Positions 48,345 through 59,985 of a stretch of DNA of 64,000 nt are shown piece after piece (within the stretch, counting starts at the first letter, position 1; each line of letters begins with the position of its first letter). The stretch comes from Trichopria drosophilae. Lineage: Eukaryota > Arthropoda > Insecta > Hymenoptera > Diapriidae. The position numbers were made by a program, and so were the translations under genes. Below the pieces are notes generated by a model. It did not search any database. It had not been told where the DNA came from and worked only from the letters and a program-made list of their open reading frames with translations. The stretch spans positions 30,601,001 to 30,665,000 of the forward strand of contig CM059587.1 in assembly GCA_030407085.1 (NCBI GenBank), written 5' to 3'.

Positions 48345-51300
48345 CTAACATTCATTGTCTTGTTTAGCATTCTCCTAACGGTATAAAATAAATGATGGAA
48401 TAAAATAAACAATACTTTACTTACCGACGACAGAGTACTCTTTCGCGTTAAGGTTGAAGATTCTCGCTTCGGCCTTTTCTCTGCTTGTGAATCTTCCCAA
48501 CCAAAGAGACTCGACCGCAACTCCGTCGCATATTGGCTATTCAACGCATAATCCTGATCCGAACCTGCGGATAATCGTGATCCATTGTCCTCTTCTTCGA
48601 TTACGACGTTCGTGCTCGTAATATTTTCCACATTATCGAGCAATGGAATTCTCTCCTGCAGTTCATCTTTTTTTGGACATTCTTCGACCTGCATTTCAAT
48701 GTCTCTTTCATCACTGGAACCCTTGTGATTCACTGATATTATTAATTGAACTTAAAAAAAATATACAGGACCGCTCAAAAGTATGAGCTCACCCATGCGG
48801 AATTTTGGTTAAATTAAAATGTTGATATCTGACCACCAAGTTAACGTACGAGAAAATAAAAAAAGGGAATTAAAGAGGAGACTTTCAGCTTCCCAGCCGT
48901 GGTGGTTTCATTTCTATATATACATTTCTCTACGAACTATGCTCGATTTACTAAAGTCAGTTTTTCGTATTATTTTTTTCTTTTTCAATCAGCTCCCAGT
49001 TTTTAAAACATGTTTGCAACAGATATGTACAACGTGTAATCGAAAGGTAATCCCTATAACTTTAATTTACCTCTTCGGGATTTTGTCGAATAATTCTTTA
49101 TAAATAGTTATTCAATTTTGAACAAAATAATGTGATTTTTTATTCATTCTACTATATCTCGGAAAATTGACGTGATATAAAAAATATTTAAGACACAAAA
49201 AGTTTCATTTTTTAATTATCTATTGGCTGAAATTTTTTCTAATTTTGAGAAGGACATTTTTGTTATCCTATTTTGGCAAATTTGCGCTTTTGTGCTGCGA
49301 TTATTAACAGATATAGATTTGCTTTTGAACTATACTCAGTTTGCGATATAATAATTCATATACACGTATTTATAAATGGACAATGAACTTTATTTTAACA
49401 TACATAGAAAATATCAACAATAATTGTTACAATTACGGTATTCATGTAATTCCTTCTAAAAATTTGAAAAAATTTCAGTCAATAGTTTATAAAAAAATGA
49501 AACGTTTTGTTTCTTAAACATTTTTTATATCAAGTTAATTTTTCGAGATATAGCAGATTGAAAACAAATCACATTAATTTGTTAAAAATTAAATAAGTGT
49601 TTGTAAAGATATATTGCACAAAATCACGAAGAGGCAAATTAAAGCTATTGGGATTACCTTTCGATTGCACGTTGTACATTTCTCCTGCAATCATTTAAAA
49701 AAAAAAAAAATGGGAGCGGATTGAAAAATAAAAAAATAATACGAAAAAATGACTTTAGTAAATTGAGCATAGTTCGTAGAGAAATGTATATATAGAAATG
49801 AAACCACCACGACTTAGAAGCTGAAAGTCTCCTCTTTAATTCCCTTTTTTATTTTTCCCGTACGTTAACTTGGCAATGAGATATCAACATTTAGTAATTT
49901 AGCCAAAATTCCGCATGGGTGATATCATACTTTTTAGCGGTACCTTATAAATCGTGAAAAGAAGATATTTTTTACCTTGAATCCACTATCGTTGCTCGTT
50001 TGCTCCTGATGCTCGATGATTTCTTTGCGAGAGTTGCTAGAAACTTGATCTTCCGCGCACACAGTCACGTTATTCTTGTAATCCTCATCGTCGATGTTAA
50101 CGGCCATCGAATCTGGTACTTCCGGTACCTCGTCGTTGGGTGAGGAAGTTGAAAAAAATTTACTTTGGGCTATTGCTGTATCATCTATCACAGTTGGACG
50201 GAATCGTAAGTTTTTTATTGGGAAACGTTTTCTCGCTCTGTTCAACACGCTGGGAGAAATTTCATTAGGTGACGTCTTCTTCCTGAACGGATTCGATCTG
50301 CGAACGATCACTGGTGATGCAGTTTCTTCTTCTTCAGAACTCTCGGGAAGAATATCTGCTGGTAATGTTGAAGTCTGTTTTTGTGGACAATATATTCTCC
50401 GCATATCTTCCAATGTCAATACCTCTTCATTTTGACACTCTGAAAACGAATTGTTGATATTTGTTTATTATCATTATAATTAGGGTATCCCGGTTTATTA
50501 CTCATATTATCAATTATCAACATATAATAATTACCTTCAAAATTCCGTTTTCTTGTTGCTAGCTCATTTTTTAACGCGTCAGTCTTTAAAACAGTAACAT
50601 GATTACGAGTACTTGGTCGAATATCAGGGACTTTGGATCCAGTCTTCTCAATTGATTGAGTCTTAGTGTCCATAAAATTCGAATTCCAAATGCTCGGATG
50701 CTTTGCCACTGGAGATTCTTTCCAGGAATTCGTTCGTGTTAATCGACTCTGAAATATTTCAAACGTTTTCTTTCATTCTATAAAATGGACATTAAAAAAT
50801 TAAAGAAGACAATAACCTTGTCTGGGTCGAAGTTATGCAATTTTTCACATGTAAAGGGGTCACGATTGCCAAGGGCGAGTTGCAGAGCCACGTCTTCATC
50901 AACCGGATCACCAGCAAATTTCAATTGTTCTTCCGTCACATCAGACGTTACAGGATGCAATCGCACTTGTTTCCTTTTTATTGGACAATATACCAATTGA
51001 TGTTTAAACGTAACAAGAGCTTTCATAAATGCATCCCTGTATTCTTTCGTTACGACCAAGGACTTCATGTTTAAAAATGACGCCAAACGTACCAAAGCCT
51101 AAAGTAAAGAACACTTTCTGGTTTTCAAATGTGCAACAAATATATCTCAACCTACTAAAATAAAAATCATATTCAATTTACCCTGTGTATGTCGTTATCG
51201 GTATTTTTAACAATAAATTTGCAAGCTTTACTGAGCCCGATGCCTGGAAGTGATGGAAGATAATCGCAACCAGACAAAATGCACATGTGACGAAACTTGT

Positions 51301-54300
51301 CCATGTCAAAATGCTGCAAAGTAAGTCCCATTGCTAGATGAAGGCGATCTTGTTCTACGAGTAACCCATAACCACTTATATCCATCTTGAAAAATATCTG
51401 TAAAAAATAGAAATATAAACTATTTGTATAAAATGGCCATTACAGTTCCCTTTATTTTGCTATTAAAAAATATAAATAACATTCTTATAAATATAACATT
51501 AAACACTAAATACACCATCACACAACAAATATTTATGTAAAATACATACATGCAGTACGTGAGTTCATAAGTAAACCTATAATGCACATTATAAACTTGT
51601 GCTTTGAACGGGCCATTTGCCCAAATCACTTCAAAGTTGCGGAAGTTATACCTATATACAAAAATGGAAAGTTTGACGATATAAATAACTACAGACCAAT
51701 ATCTTTAATCTCAAATCTGGCTAAAATTTTTGAAAAGATATTCTACAACTTGAATTTTTGAACTTAACCCATTAACGCCTGAAATGACAATTTTTATACT
51801 TCATTTTTAACCAAGTATTTCGCATCAAAATCAAAGTTGACAACAATTGAGAGGTGCGTATCCTACTGTTTTCGAGGTCGCTCTTTAAGATTCCGAGGTC
51901 AAAATTGAGTTTCAGCCATCAAAAATTCCAATATGGCGCCGAATATGAAAAAAGTTTCCAAAAAATTGGGAATTTTTTATACTTATCAATTTTTTTCGAG
52001 CTATTAGAATATTGGGATTCTATTGAAACTCTGAACAAAGGTGAACAAAATACTTCAATTTCAAGGAAAAATTTTACTTTTATACCCTACATCATTATAT
52101 ATAAAATAGCGTCAACAATGAAAATGTCTTTGAGAAATTTCTGGACGCGCTAACTCAAAAACTCTGAACTTTTTACAAAAAATGCCCAGAATGACAAGTT
52201 CTTAAAATTCATCAAGCGATATAGTGGAATTTTTTCAACATTTTTTGATGACAATTTGAGACATTCTTTTCAACATTTTTTTCAAAATTGTAATTTATTT
52301 ACAAAAAATTTAGTGTATTCTCTGATGAATTCTAAGAGTTATTTGTTCTTTGCAATTTTTCGAAAAGTTGATAGTTTTCGAGGAAATGAATTTCAAATAT
52401 TATAGTTAATTTTTTTTTTTAATCTTTTTATTTTAAGTTTCATAAACGGGCTTTATAGCCCTTACAAAGAATACATTACTTACGCGGCGCCGCCAAGAAG
52501 CAATAAAATAATAAGACTTAACAGAAAAAAAAACAGAATGTTCAAGGATCATAAAAACTAAATATCACCGCTTTACAACTTTTATAAAAAGAGGATAAGG
52601 ATCCCTTATTTCTAAGTTCTAGTGGAGCTTCATTCCACAACCGACGCAATCGATATACCGCAGAATTATACATAATATTATTTCGGCAATTTTCTTCAAA
52701 CACCGGACGGTACTGTCTAACATTATACTGAACATTTCTATAAGAGAGTAACGAGGAGACATCATTAGATTTAATGAAGCCAAATAAAATGTTCCTAGCT
52801 AAAAGTACCCAATTATAGTTATGAACTGAATAAATAGTAGGGATATTGAGCTGATGAGATAACGACGAAAAATCATGACAAAAATAACTTCATGGATTTT
52901 CAGTTTTATGAGAAATAAATCTAAGAAATCTCCTCTGTACTGATTCCAGTTTAGAAATATCAGTTTTTGTGTAAGGTGACCAAATCACTGACCCGTACAA
53001 CAAGTGCGGTCTAACTAAGGTTTTATATAATTTAATCATAGCAGTAGTATCAGTGAAAGATCGAGTGGTTCTCATGAGAAATCCCAGCGATCTAAAAGCT
53101 TTACTTGTTGCATAGTGTAAATGCTCAGTAAATGATAATGAGCTATTAATAATAAAACCCAGATATTTCACAGAATTGGCTTCCACTATAGTATCAGCGT
53201 TAATTATATACTTAAAACGAAAAATGTTACGACTTCGTGAAAAGCGGAGAACCATACATTTCTTAATGTTGAGAAATAAAAAATTAGCACAACACCATTC
53301 ACTTATGGAATCGATTTCGCATTGAAGTTTAGAGGCGTCAAAAGGAGATCGAATAGACGCAAATAGTTTTAAATCATCCGCATATAGGAGAACCTTCGCA
53401 AATTTTAAAAAGTTCTCTATGTCATTAATGAAAACAATAAAGCGCATAATTTTGTGTTCATTTGTACTATTTTTATGTATACCTGGTTAAATAAATTTCA
53501 AATTCAATACATACATTAGTGAACACGAATTAACATGTACTAAAGTTCTAAATTTGTCTAGGAAATTATTTGTGTCATTTCTACGAGATAAATAGAAAAT
53601 ATAATATATAAACTCATTCCTACACATACACAAACAAATTTAAATATACTCATACACTATCATTTATAATAAATAAACATATGTGTACGAACTAATCCAA
53701 CATAATTATCTATTACTAATTAAAATATTACAAAAACTAATTAATTTTTCCGTATCTGTTCTTAAATTAATGCTATTTTTGTTGTTGTTTTGTGTGAATC
53801 GTCAGTTTTATATTCCCTTTTTTCCAATTTTGTGCGCTATTTAAGATGTAAACTCTAAAAATTTTAAATTGTGACCTAATGAGAACATATGTGAAGATAA
53901 AGCTGTGTGTCCTATGTCTTATTTCCAGTTGTTTTGATGTTCATTCAATCGTCTTTTTATATTACGTTTCGTTTGTCCAACATATGTAACCTGGCATTCA
54001 CTACAATCTATATTATAGATGGTATTTGATCTCATCATTTTGTTGACTTTGTCTATTTTTCTTTTAAATATTGTCTCTAGAGTATTAAACCTTTTATTAA
54101 CTATTGAAATGTCAAACTATTTATTCAACGTTTTTATGATGGTTGTTAAATTTATTAATATATGGAATTATTATAATTTTGGAGTCATTTTACACAAATA
54201 GTATATATTTTTATTTAAGAATACGGTTCATAACATTAAGAAAAAATGTTTAGTCTGTCAAAAATATTTAAAGAAGCTACGATTATTTTAAGGTAGTTCT

Positions 54301-57300
54301 TACCCTGGATATTATATGTTTGGAAAACATTTTTTATAACACTTCCAATAATATCGTGTCTATGAATTATAATTATTATTCAAGAGAAACAGCATTAAAG
54401 TTCATGAAAAAAAATTGAAACTTGCAAAAATTATATGGTAAACAACTTTTGTTAATGATTCAAATTTTCTTCGTTTCACTATAATAGAAATTTTAAAAAT
54501 TGAATGGATTGTAACAAATGACTGCTTACTTTTTCAAGAAAAAGATTCTCTACAACTTCACCGAGTTTTTCTAAATTTATTGCCTGAGCACTAAAATTAC
54601 GCACAATCTGTAAAAAGTGGTAACTTTCTTTTTTATAAATAAGTAGACATATTTGACGTTTGGTTTGAAAATTTGAAAAATTCTTTCGGTGAAGTTGTAG
54701 AGAATCTTTTTGTATCGTAATGTACTATTTTGATTCAGTGTGCGTAAAGTACTACTTTCCACATTTTTTACACTTTTCAATCGTACTTTACACACACTCG
54801 AATCAAAAAATATTGTTCGGCACATGTGCGAAAATGTTTTTTATTTCGCCTTTGGCTCGGCCCACAATCTTCTCATTCACAGAATTAACTTTTACGCACT
54901 TGTATCGAAAACTACTATGTATTTCCTTGTACTGTTTCAGATATTACACTGTTGAATTTTATACATCGGTTTGTTAATCAATGCTATAGTTTGAAAAAAA
55001 AATGTACTATTTTTTTTGCATTTTTGTCAAAATTTCAGTAAAGCCTCCCCTTAAGGAGGTTGGTATGGTTAAGAATTAACAAACAGATTGTGACGAAAAA
55101 ATTGCTAAACGTTAATATGAATATGAAATGAATTCCCTGAAAATTATGAGTCATTTGGATACCTCAGTGTTGAGAAATTATGAAAAACATTTTGTGCCTA
55201 TTAACATGGTGTCTTATGTAAAATGGCATTTTTCAAGTCTTTATGTGAGAGATTTGTACAGAACTAACAAATAGATTTAATTCTTCCAAAATCACTACTA
55301 GATTTAACCCAGTCGGATAGTTTTGCCATGCTTGCCAAGAATCACTGCTATAACTGAATTGTGTTTTTAATACTAAATTTTTAAATGTCTTTATATTTTA
55401 TTATTTTATTGTATTGCGACAAATATGTTTATTTTATGTAAGAGCCTTATAGCTCGTTAAACCTCGCTAATAAGTAAAATTAATGTCCATTACAGAAAAA
55501 TATATAATAAATGTTCGAGAGAAAGAATTAGGTCGATTAGTTATGCTAGGTAAGAGAACTTCAATGAAATTGATGAAAAGGAAATTTTTTCTAAAGTCTA
55601 TAGTTTTCAAGAAAAACTATTGTTAAGTTTTAATTAGAAATTTGTCATTGGAGTCGCCATTTTGTGATCACCATGTTAGTTTTTAAATATTTAAAAAATT
55701 TATCTTGATACTGTAACTATTGGGTCCATGTTTAATGAAGAAATTTTCTGATGACAAATATTCTTTTGACCTCAAAAATAGTAAGACGTGTACCTTTCAA
55801 TTTATTTGAACTTGGATTTTCACATGAAATTTTTGATTGAAATTTAAGTGAAAAAAGTGTCCTTCTTGACGTTAATGGGTTAAATTCGTCAACTGTTGAA
55901 ATAAATGTAATCCTGTCAAGTATCGTACATAAATAAAAAAACATTATTCGACTTCCGAACGGTACTGAACTAGTCAAAATTGGGCGGAAATAACATTCGA
56001 CTCCCTATGTACCATATCAACCACCATAATAAAACGTAGTTATTCCTTCATAAATGTGTGGCAGAGTTCTCCTTTTAATAAATAAGTACTGTTCTTGAAA
56101 TTAATAATTTATAAAATACCTAATATTTATTCAGTTCTATTACAAAATATGTAGAATGACACTGCATGAACAAACAATAAAATGCATTCAAAATTGGTAT
56201 CATTAGTCATCATCGGATGTTATTAAATCGTTTGTAGATGAAACTGGTAGGTAGTGTCTTCCAAAAACCTTCAAAAACCGTAAGTGTGCACGACATTTGA
56301 AAATGCCGATAGAAACGATTTAAAAAGGTGTAACTTCTAATCATTCGAACGGCTAAGTTCACGTCTGACAGTTATGGTATTGTATCTGTTGCGCATGTAG
56401 ATAGAGTGTTTGCCATAGTTTGAATATTATTTTTGTCAGATCATGAAATATGTAATTGCATTTTATGATGTATATATGTAGTATTGTTAAAAATTAATTG
56501 TGCAAAGTTAAAGAACTAAGTTTATTTAGTATACAGGTATGAAGATTTCAAATTTTAAAAAAATGCAGTTACAGCTTTTTCCATTCAATACGGCAGAATA
56601 GGACAGAGAAGTTTTGTGTATTTTTCGAAAAAATATTTTAATAAATTACCAAATGAACTAAAAACATTAAATGTGAATGAAAAAAACATTGAAGAAAAAA
56701 CTAAAATATGCAATGAGGAGTATAAGAATTGTTTTAAGTGGGAAAACATACCATTTTCTTAAATAAATTTTAATACTAAAACAACTAACATAACGATTAT
56801 TCAAAATGTTATGTTTTTTAATTTAAGGACCAACCTATGTACGGACTTTTATGCTCCCTATAGGTCTTTTGTATTTAAATATAAAGGGAAAATTGAAATA
56901 AAATTATTATTATTACTATTATAGTAATTCTAATACATGTTCTTCGGTCTAATTTGACATTTTACACTTGCGAAAATAATCAATGACCTGGATCTATAGA
57001 TACGAGATAAGATAATCTGCAAAGTTGTCCAGTTATTATTCAATTACATAGATAACTGTTCTCAACATATTAAAATAGAAAAACATCATAACTTATGCAC
57101 GCTAAGAATATGCTCCATTTTAAGCGCAGTTGGTTATTTTTAAAATACAGCACCTTGTTTGAGATTTGTTAAACCTTCTTAAGAACGAAAAAATACTTTA
57201 CATTTAATATTAATTTTTCATTAGAATGCTATAATTTATTGTTATTACGAGACATTTAAATATTGTTCTATTTTAAAGTTTATATTTGTATTATAGGAAA

Positions 57301-58041
57301 TAATAATTTATATTTTGTTATATTTTTCATCATGTACTAACCTTTGTACAGCCAAATAAAGTTAAATCACTGTCTTCAGTTATTACTACGTCTGCAATAC
57401 CAGAAATGTTGAGGTAAGCCAGTTGGGCGTCAGCTTCGTACGGTGCTACAACGCAATCAACATTTTGTGCTTGGCATTGTTTAATCACTTCCAGTGCCAT
57501 TGCATGCGAAACATCCAATGATCTTCGAAGAAGATTCCTACCTTCTGATGTTTGGCCCATCCTCATTAATTCAGCAGCCCTTTTTCGATTGCTTTCTCTT
57601 GATCTTAAATTCATAATAAGTGATATAAGAATATATATAATTTTTCAATTTTATTTATACTTACTCTCGACGTTTGACTTCAGTCTCTGCTTTGGCTGGT
57701 AAGTGACGTCCATCGAAGACGAGGATTGGCTTAATTTTTGCAGCCAGCAACATATTTACAAACTTCATGCAATACCGTACATATCTAAAACACACGATGG
57801 AATATAAATATTTATTGTAGGATGTTATTTATTGATATTTTGAATGAAAGTTTCATATGAATGTCTTAAAAATAACTTACGCATCAGTCTCTTGGCCCAT
57901 AGAAAGCTTGTCAGCACAAGAAAAAGCACCTTTGTGCAACCAGCAGTACGTGTCGACAGCAACGGTACATCCACTGAATTGTGATATATTACCTCGACTC
58001 GAAGATTTTTCTAAGAAGGGAATCAAACCGGTGATCCCCAT
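48345..58041 (-). CDS. EXO1: Exonuclease 1 (5'-3' exonuclease/flap endonuclease)
   Basis: Nine exons in gene order: 58041-57881, 57784-57665, 57603-57342, 51397-51182, 51098-50817, 50748-50535, 50439-49976, 48721-48425, 48374-48345. The total is 2046 nt or 681 residues, with all phases agreeing. The N-terminus [10 protein letters not shown] begins the XPG-N domain, with Asp30 (VAVDTYCW) and [15 protein letters not shown] carries Glu150, Asp152 ([10 protein letters not shown]), Asp171 and Asp173 (TEDSDL). [19 protein letters not shown] gives the last metal-binding Asp and the helix-hairpin-helix. The tail from about 350 on is low-complexity and disordered. EXO1 works in mismatch repair, end resection and meiotic crossing over. 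Intron 3 is 5.9 kb and full of transposons. The exon 8 acceptor (CACAAG|GGT) has a poor pyrimidine tract. The 30-nt last exon is inferred from phase and a good acceptor, so the C-terminus is less certain. Confidence 0.93.
48766..49945. mobile_element. Tc1/mariner-type fold-back element in EXO1 intron 7
   Basis: The 1180-bp element has arms of about 490 bp (48766 to about 49255; about 49450-49945) that are inverted copies. The left end is CAGGACCGCTCAAAAGTATG; the inverted right end is AAGGTACCGCTAAAAAGTAT. Both outer flanks carry TA. The CCGCTCAAAAGTAT end resembles Tc1-like termini. No transposase. The arms could base-pair into a long hairpin in the pre-mRNA. Confidence 0.8.
51589..51757 (+). 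pseudogene. LINE reverse-transcriptase N-terminal fragment
   Basis: The plus-strand translation contains [20 protein letters not shown] followed by [20 protein letters not shown] and [10 protein letters not shown]. This is the typical first RT block of jockey/R1-superfamily LINEs. The fragment is cut off at about 51770 by the TTAA element that starts at 51778. Confidence 0.85.
51778..52410. mobile_element. TTAA/CCC piggyBac-like element, left portion
   Basis: Begins CCCATTAACGCCTGAAATGA directly after TTAA (51774-51777). The interior shares TTTTCGAGGTCGCTCTTTAA and CAAAATTGAGTTTCA with 27955-28705. Its right end is not seen before the LINE that follows at 52425, so it is truncated or interrupted. 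Confidence 0.75.
52425..53459 (-). pseudogene. 5'-truncated jockey/CR1-like LINE in EXO1 intron 3
   Basis: The minus strand encodes [20 protein letters not shown] (catalytic ADD), [13 protein letters not shown], and [19 protein letters not shown]. After a frame break near 52890, a C-terminal region continues ([18 protein letters not shown]). It is the same type as the LINE at 5785-7094. The 3' UTR carries the hairpin GGGCTATAAAGCCC and an A-rich tail (52425-52450). Upstream RT blocks are missing. Confidence 0.87.
53850..54031 (-). pseudogene. Penelope-like GIY-YIG fragment, copy 2
   Basis: The minus-strand translation reads [20 protein letters not shown], then [16 protein letters not shown] followed by an in-frame stop (53919-53921). 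The same frame continues with [20 protein letters not shown]. This is the GIY-YIG core with its Cys pair, the Arg helix and the GH block of Penelope-like elements. It is not the same subfamily as 7302-7769. Confidence 0.8.
54533..54715. repeat. Inverted repeat, about 40-bp arms
   Basis: AAAAAGATTCTCTACAACTT and CACCGAG (from 54539) are inverted at CGGTGAAGTTGTAGAGAATC (to 54715), with about 100 bp between. Similar 'CTCTACAACTT' wording occurs near position 172 and near 63655, so it probably belongs to one transposon family. Confidence 0.55.
55380..55500 (+). mobile_element. LINE 3' end fragment
   Basis: TTTTATGTAAGAGCCTTATA and GCTCGTTAA resemble the 3' UTR hairpin and context of the LINEs ending at 7094 and 52425. 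No coding part precedes it. Confidence 0.5.
55690..55878. mobile_element. TTAA/CCC piggyBac-like element, right portion
   Basis: Ends TCTTGACGTTAATGGG followed by TTAA (55879-55882), which inverts to the family start CCCATTAACG. The left boundary is not identified. The interior phrase TTTTGACCTCAAAAATAG fits the family. Confidence 0.6.
56570..56935 (+). pseudogene. LINE C-terminal fragment and 3' UTR
   Basis: The plus-strand reading [20 protein letters not shown], with a single doubtful residue, leads to PNELKTLNV and ends [14 protein letters not shown] (56759-56761). This is the usual C-terminus of jockey-superfamily LINE ORF2. The 3' UTR has GGACTTTTATGCTCC with ATAGGTC and ends in an (ATT)n-type tail (about 56900-56925). 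Confidence 0.7.
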
Positions 58042-58613
58042 CTACAATGTAAAATACTTTGATTATTTTTCATAACAAGAACAAAAGTTATGACATAAAT
58101 GAAATCAACAAAAATAATAAAGAGCATGATAAACAGTAACATTAACCTCAAAAGTAATGCGTGTATCACAAAAATCAAGGGAATGATGAATAAAAGGACG
58201 TAATATAATATTAACAAACGAAGAACGGTGAAACGGCAAGACAATTAATGGAGTTGCAGACAAAATTCGTCCACGACCACAAAAGAATGGAATTTTATTA
58301 TGGTCGAACTTTTTGGAGCAACATCCCCGCAAATTCAACCTATGTTTGCGCGCGTATTTTGAACCAACGAGCAGAGCCATCTGGAATCGAACACAATCAC
58401 CAGGGCATGGCGCGTCGCATTACGAAATTCAAACTTTTAAATCTAACAGAATTACTTTGTTGTAAAAAAGTCTATAAAAGTTATAATTTATATTTTCATA
58501 ATATATTTTATTTTAATTTTAATATTATATTATATAATATAAAAAAAAAACAGAGATTCATTTATATTGTCGTCCAACAACGTTGCATGAATGTAAATTT
58601 AAGATGCCTAATT
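58042..58613. other. Upstream region of EXO1
   Basis: Non-coding. The start codon at 58041 follows directly on a possible acceptor (TTACATTGTAG), so a non-coding first exon may lie here. GC-richer patches (58310-58420) could mark the promoter. No motif is convincing. Confidence 0.4.
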
Positions 58614-58617
58614 TTAA

Positions 58618-58967
58618 GGGTCCTAAAGTGGTTCGCCGACAAGGTAGGAAGTTTCACTAAAAACGTAATTCGAAAATTACTTTTTTAAAATTCGGGCTCT
58701 GAAAGGGCAATCCTAAGCACTATAAACAGTTTTCTAGAAAGTACCAAAGATATTAAATGAGAACTGACCGAGAAATTTCGGAAACAAGTGATTTTTATTT
58801 CTTTCCAAAAATTCTCAAGTAATGTCTTTGGCATTTTCTACGATACCGTCTGAAGTAATTAAAATTGCCTTTACAGAGCCGAATTTCGACATATCGTTTC
58901 AGTCACTTTTTATTTACGGTTTTTAGTGAAAATTTCTACCTTATCAGCCGAGCACTTTAGAACCCCT
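58618..58967. mobile_element. TTAA-flanked fold-back element, 350 bp, copy 1
   Basis: The left end GGGTCCTAAAGTGG and inverted right end AGGGGTTCTAAAGTG are flanked by TTAA (58614-58617 and 58968-58971). The arms of about 165 bp are inverted copies; both contain AAGGTAG(G)AA and TTTCACTAAAAAC. The central part carries CTGACCGAGAAATTTCGG. No ORF. The TTAA duplication suggests a piggyBac- or Kolobok-type transposase. Confidence 0.75.
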
Positions 58968-58971
58968 TTAA

Positions 58972-59985
58972 AGTGGACCACTGGTAAGATAGAAAACTTT
59001 ACTAAAGAACTCAAATTAAAGATGACTGAATACAATTTTCAAAATTCAGGCGTTGTAAAGGCAATTCTAATTACTATATAGACGGTGTCCTAGAGATTGC
59101 CAAATATATACATTAACCCTTTGAGTCACGCATTTTTCCTTTTGTCCAATTGAGCTGGAAATTGTTACTCTGGGTTTTTTGGGGTCGCTGATTACGAATC
59201 CGAGCTTAGTTTTGTGAAATTCAAAATGGCGGATCCAATATGGCGGACAAAATTTAAAATATAAATGTATTTGGACAAAATCGGACTGAGGAACTTCCAC
59301 GTAGTGAGTCCTGGATGCTTCTATGAAGTAACGAATCCCAGCCGTTAGCCTCTTTTCCAATGTGCAATCCGTATTTTTATATATTTCATAAATTTTGTCA
59401 CTCGATTACTCGATCGCTCGAATTACATTTAAAATTTGTGTCCGCCATATTAGATGCGCCATTTTGAATTGCACAAAACTAACCTCGGATTCGTAATCAG
59501 CGACCCCAAAAACCTTTATTACAAAATTTGCAGAAAAAAATATTGGATACTTGTCTTAAAACTGCATTTATTTGAAAAAAAGGGCGTTTTTAAAAATTTT
59601 TTTGTTAATAACAATTATATTATTAGCAATAATGGAGAAACAATTTTTTTTACTGATTAGTAGGATCTATATAAATAACATAAAAAGATTTGATCAAAAT
59701 AGGTCTTAAATTTCACGAGAAAAACAGCAAAATCTAAGTAAATGTTGGTGGGATGACGTATATGTCCCACTGGGACGCAAAGGGTTGGTAGGATCCGACC
59801 GAGAATTTTCGGAAATAAATAAAAGTAACCTATTTGCGAAAATGCTCCGTCAGTTCTCAATTAATTTCGTTGTCATTTTCAAGGATACCGTTTATAATAA
59901 TTACAATTGCCCTTCTAGAGTCCCAATTTTGAAAATATCCTTTCAATTATTTCTTATTTGCGGTTATTAGTGAAAGAAATTTGTT
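58972..59985. mobile_element. Fold-back element copy 2, split by a TTAA MITE
   Basis: The left arm (about 58972-59112; GGTAAGATAGAAAACTTTAC, GTAAAGGCAATTCTAATTAC) and the right arm (about 59789-59985; GACCGAGAATTTTCGGAAAT onward) match copy 1 in order. They are separated only by the 668-bp TTAA element at 59117-59784. Copy 2 is therefore the host site of a later insertion. Confidence 0.75.
59117..59784. mobile_element. TTAA/CCC piggyBac-like MITE, 668 bp
   Basis: The left end CCCTTTGAGTCACGC follows TTAA (59113-59116). The right end inverts to CCCTTTGCGTCCCAGTGGGA and is followed by TTGG, a decayed TTAA. The interior carries an inverted pair of 'CCGCCATATTGGATCCGCC / GATTCGTAATCAGCGACCCC' segments (59166-59250 and 59440-59515). 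The same repeat occurs near 11030-11110. No ORF. Confidence 0.8.

Larger units (their letters stand above)
51398..57341. other. EXO1 intron 3, 5.9 kb, packed with transposon remains
   Basis: Splice sites (donor GTTAGT at 57341-57336; acceptor TTTTTTACAG at 51398) define the intron. It separates the XPG-I active-site exon from the helix-hairpin-helix exon. Inside are a plus-strand RT fragment, a TTAA element, a minus-strand LINE, a Penelope fragment, and two LINE 3' ends, each listed separately. The remaining sequence is AT-rich, for example 54050-54530, 54980-55380 and 56000-56560. The sequence CTCCCC-TTAA at 55045-55054 looks like another TTAA-type transposon end. Confidence 0.8.

Noticed and set aside
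48819..49103. 94-codon plus-strand frame
   Set aside because: Lies entirely in the left arm of the fold-back element in EXO1 intron 7; the other arm does not preserve it.
58248..58688. 146-codon plus-strand frame upstream of EXO1
   Set aside because: Low-complexity, Lys/Tyr/Asn-rich from AT-rich DNA, running into a fold-back element. No domain visible.
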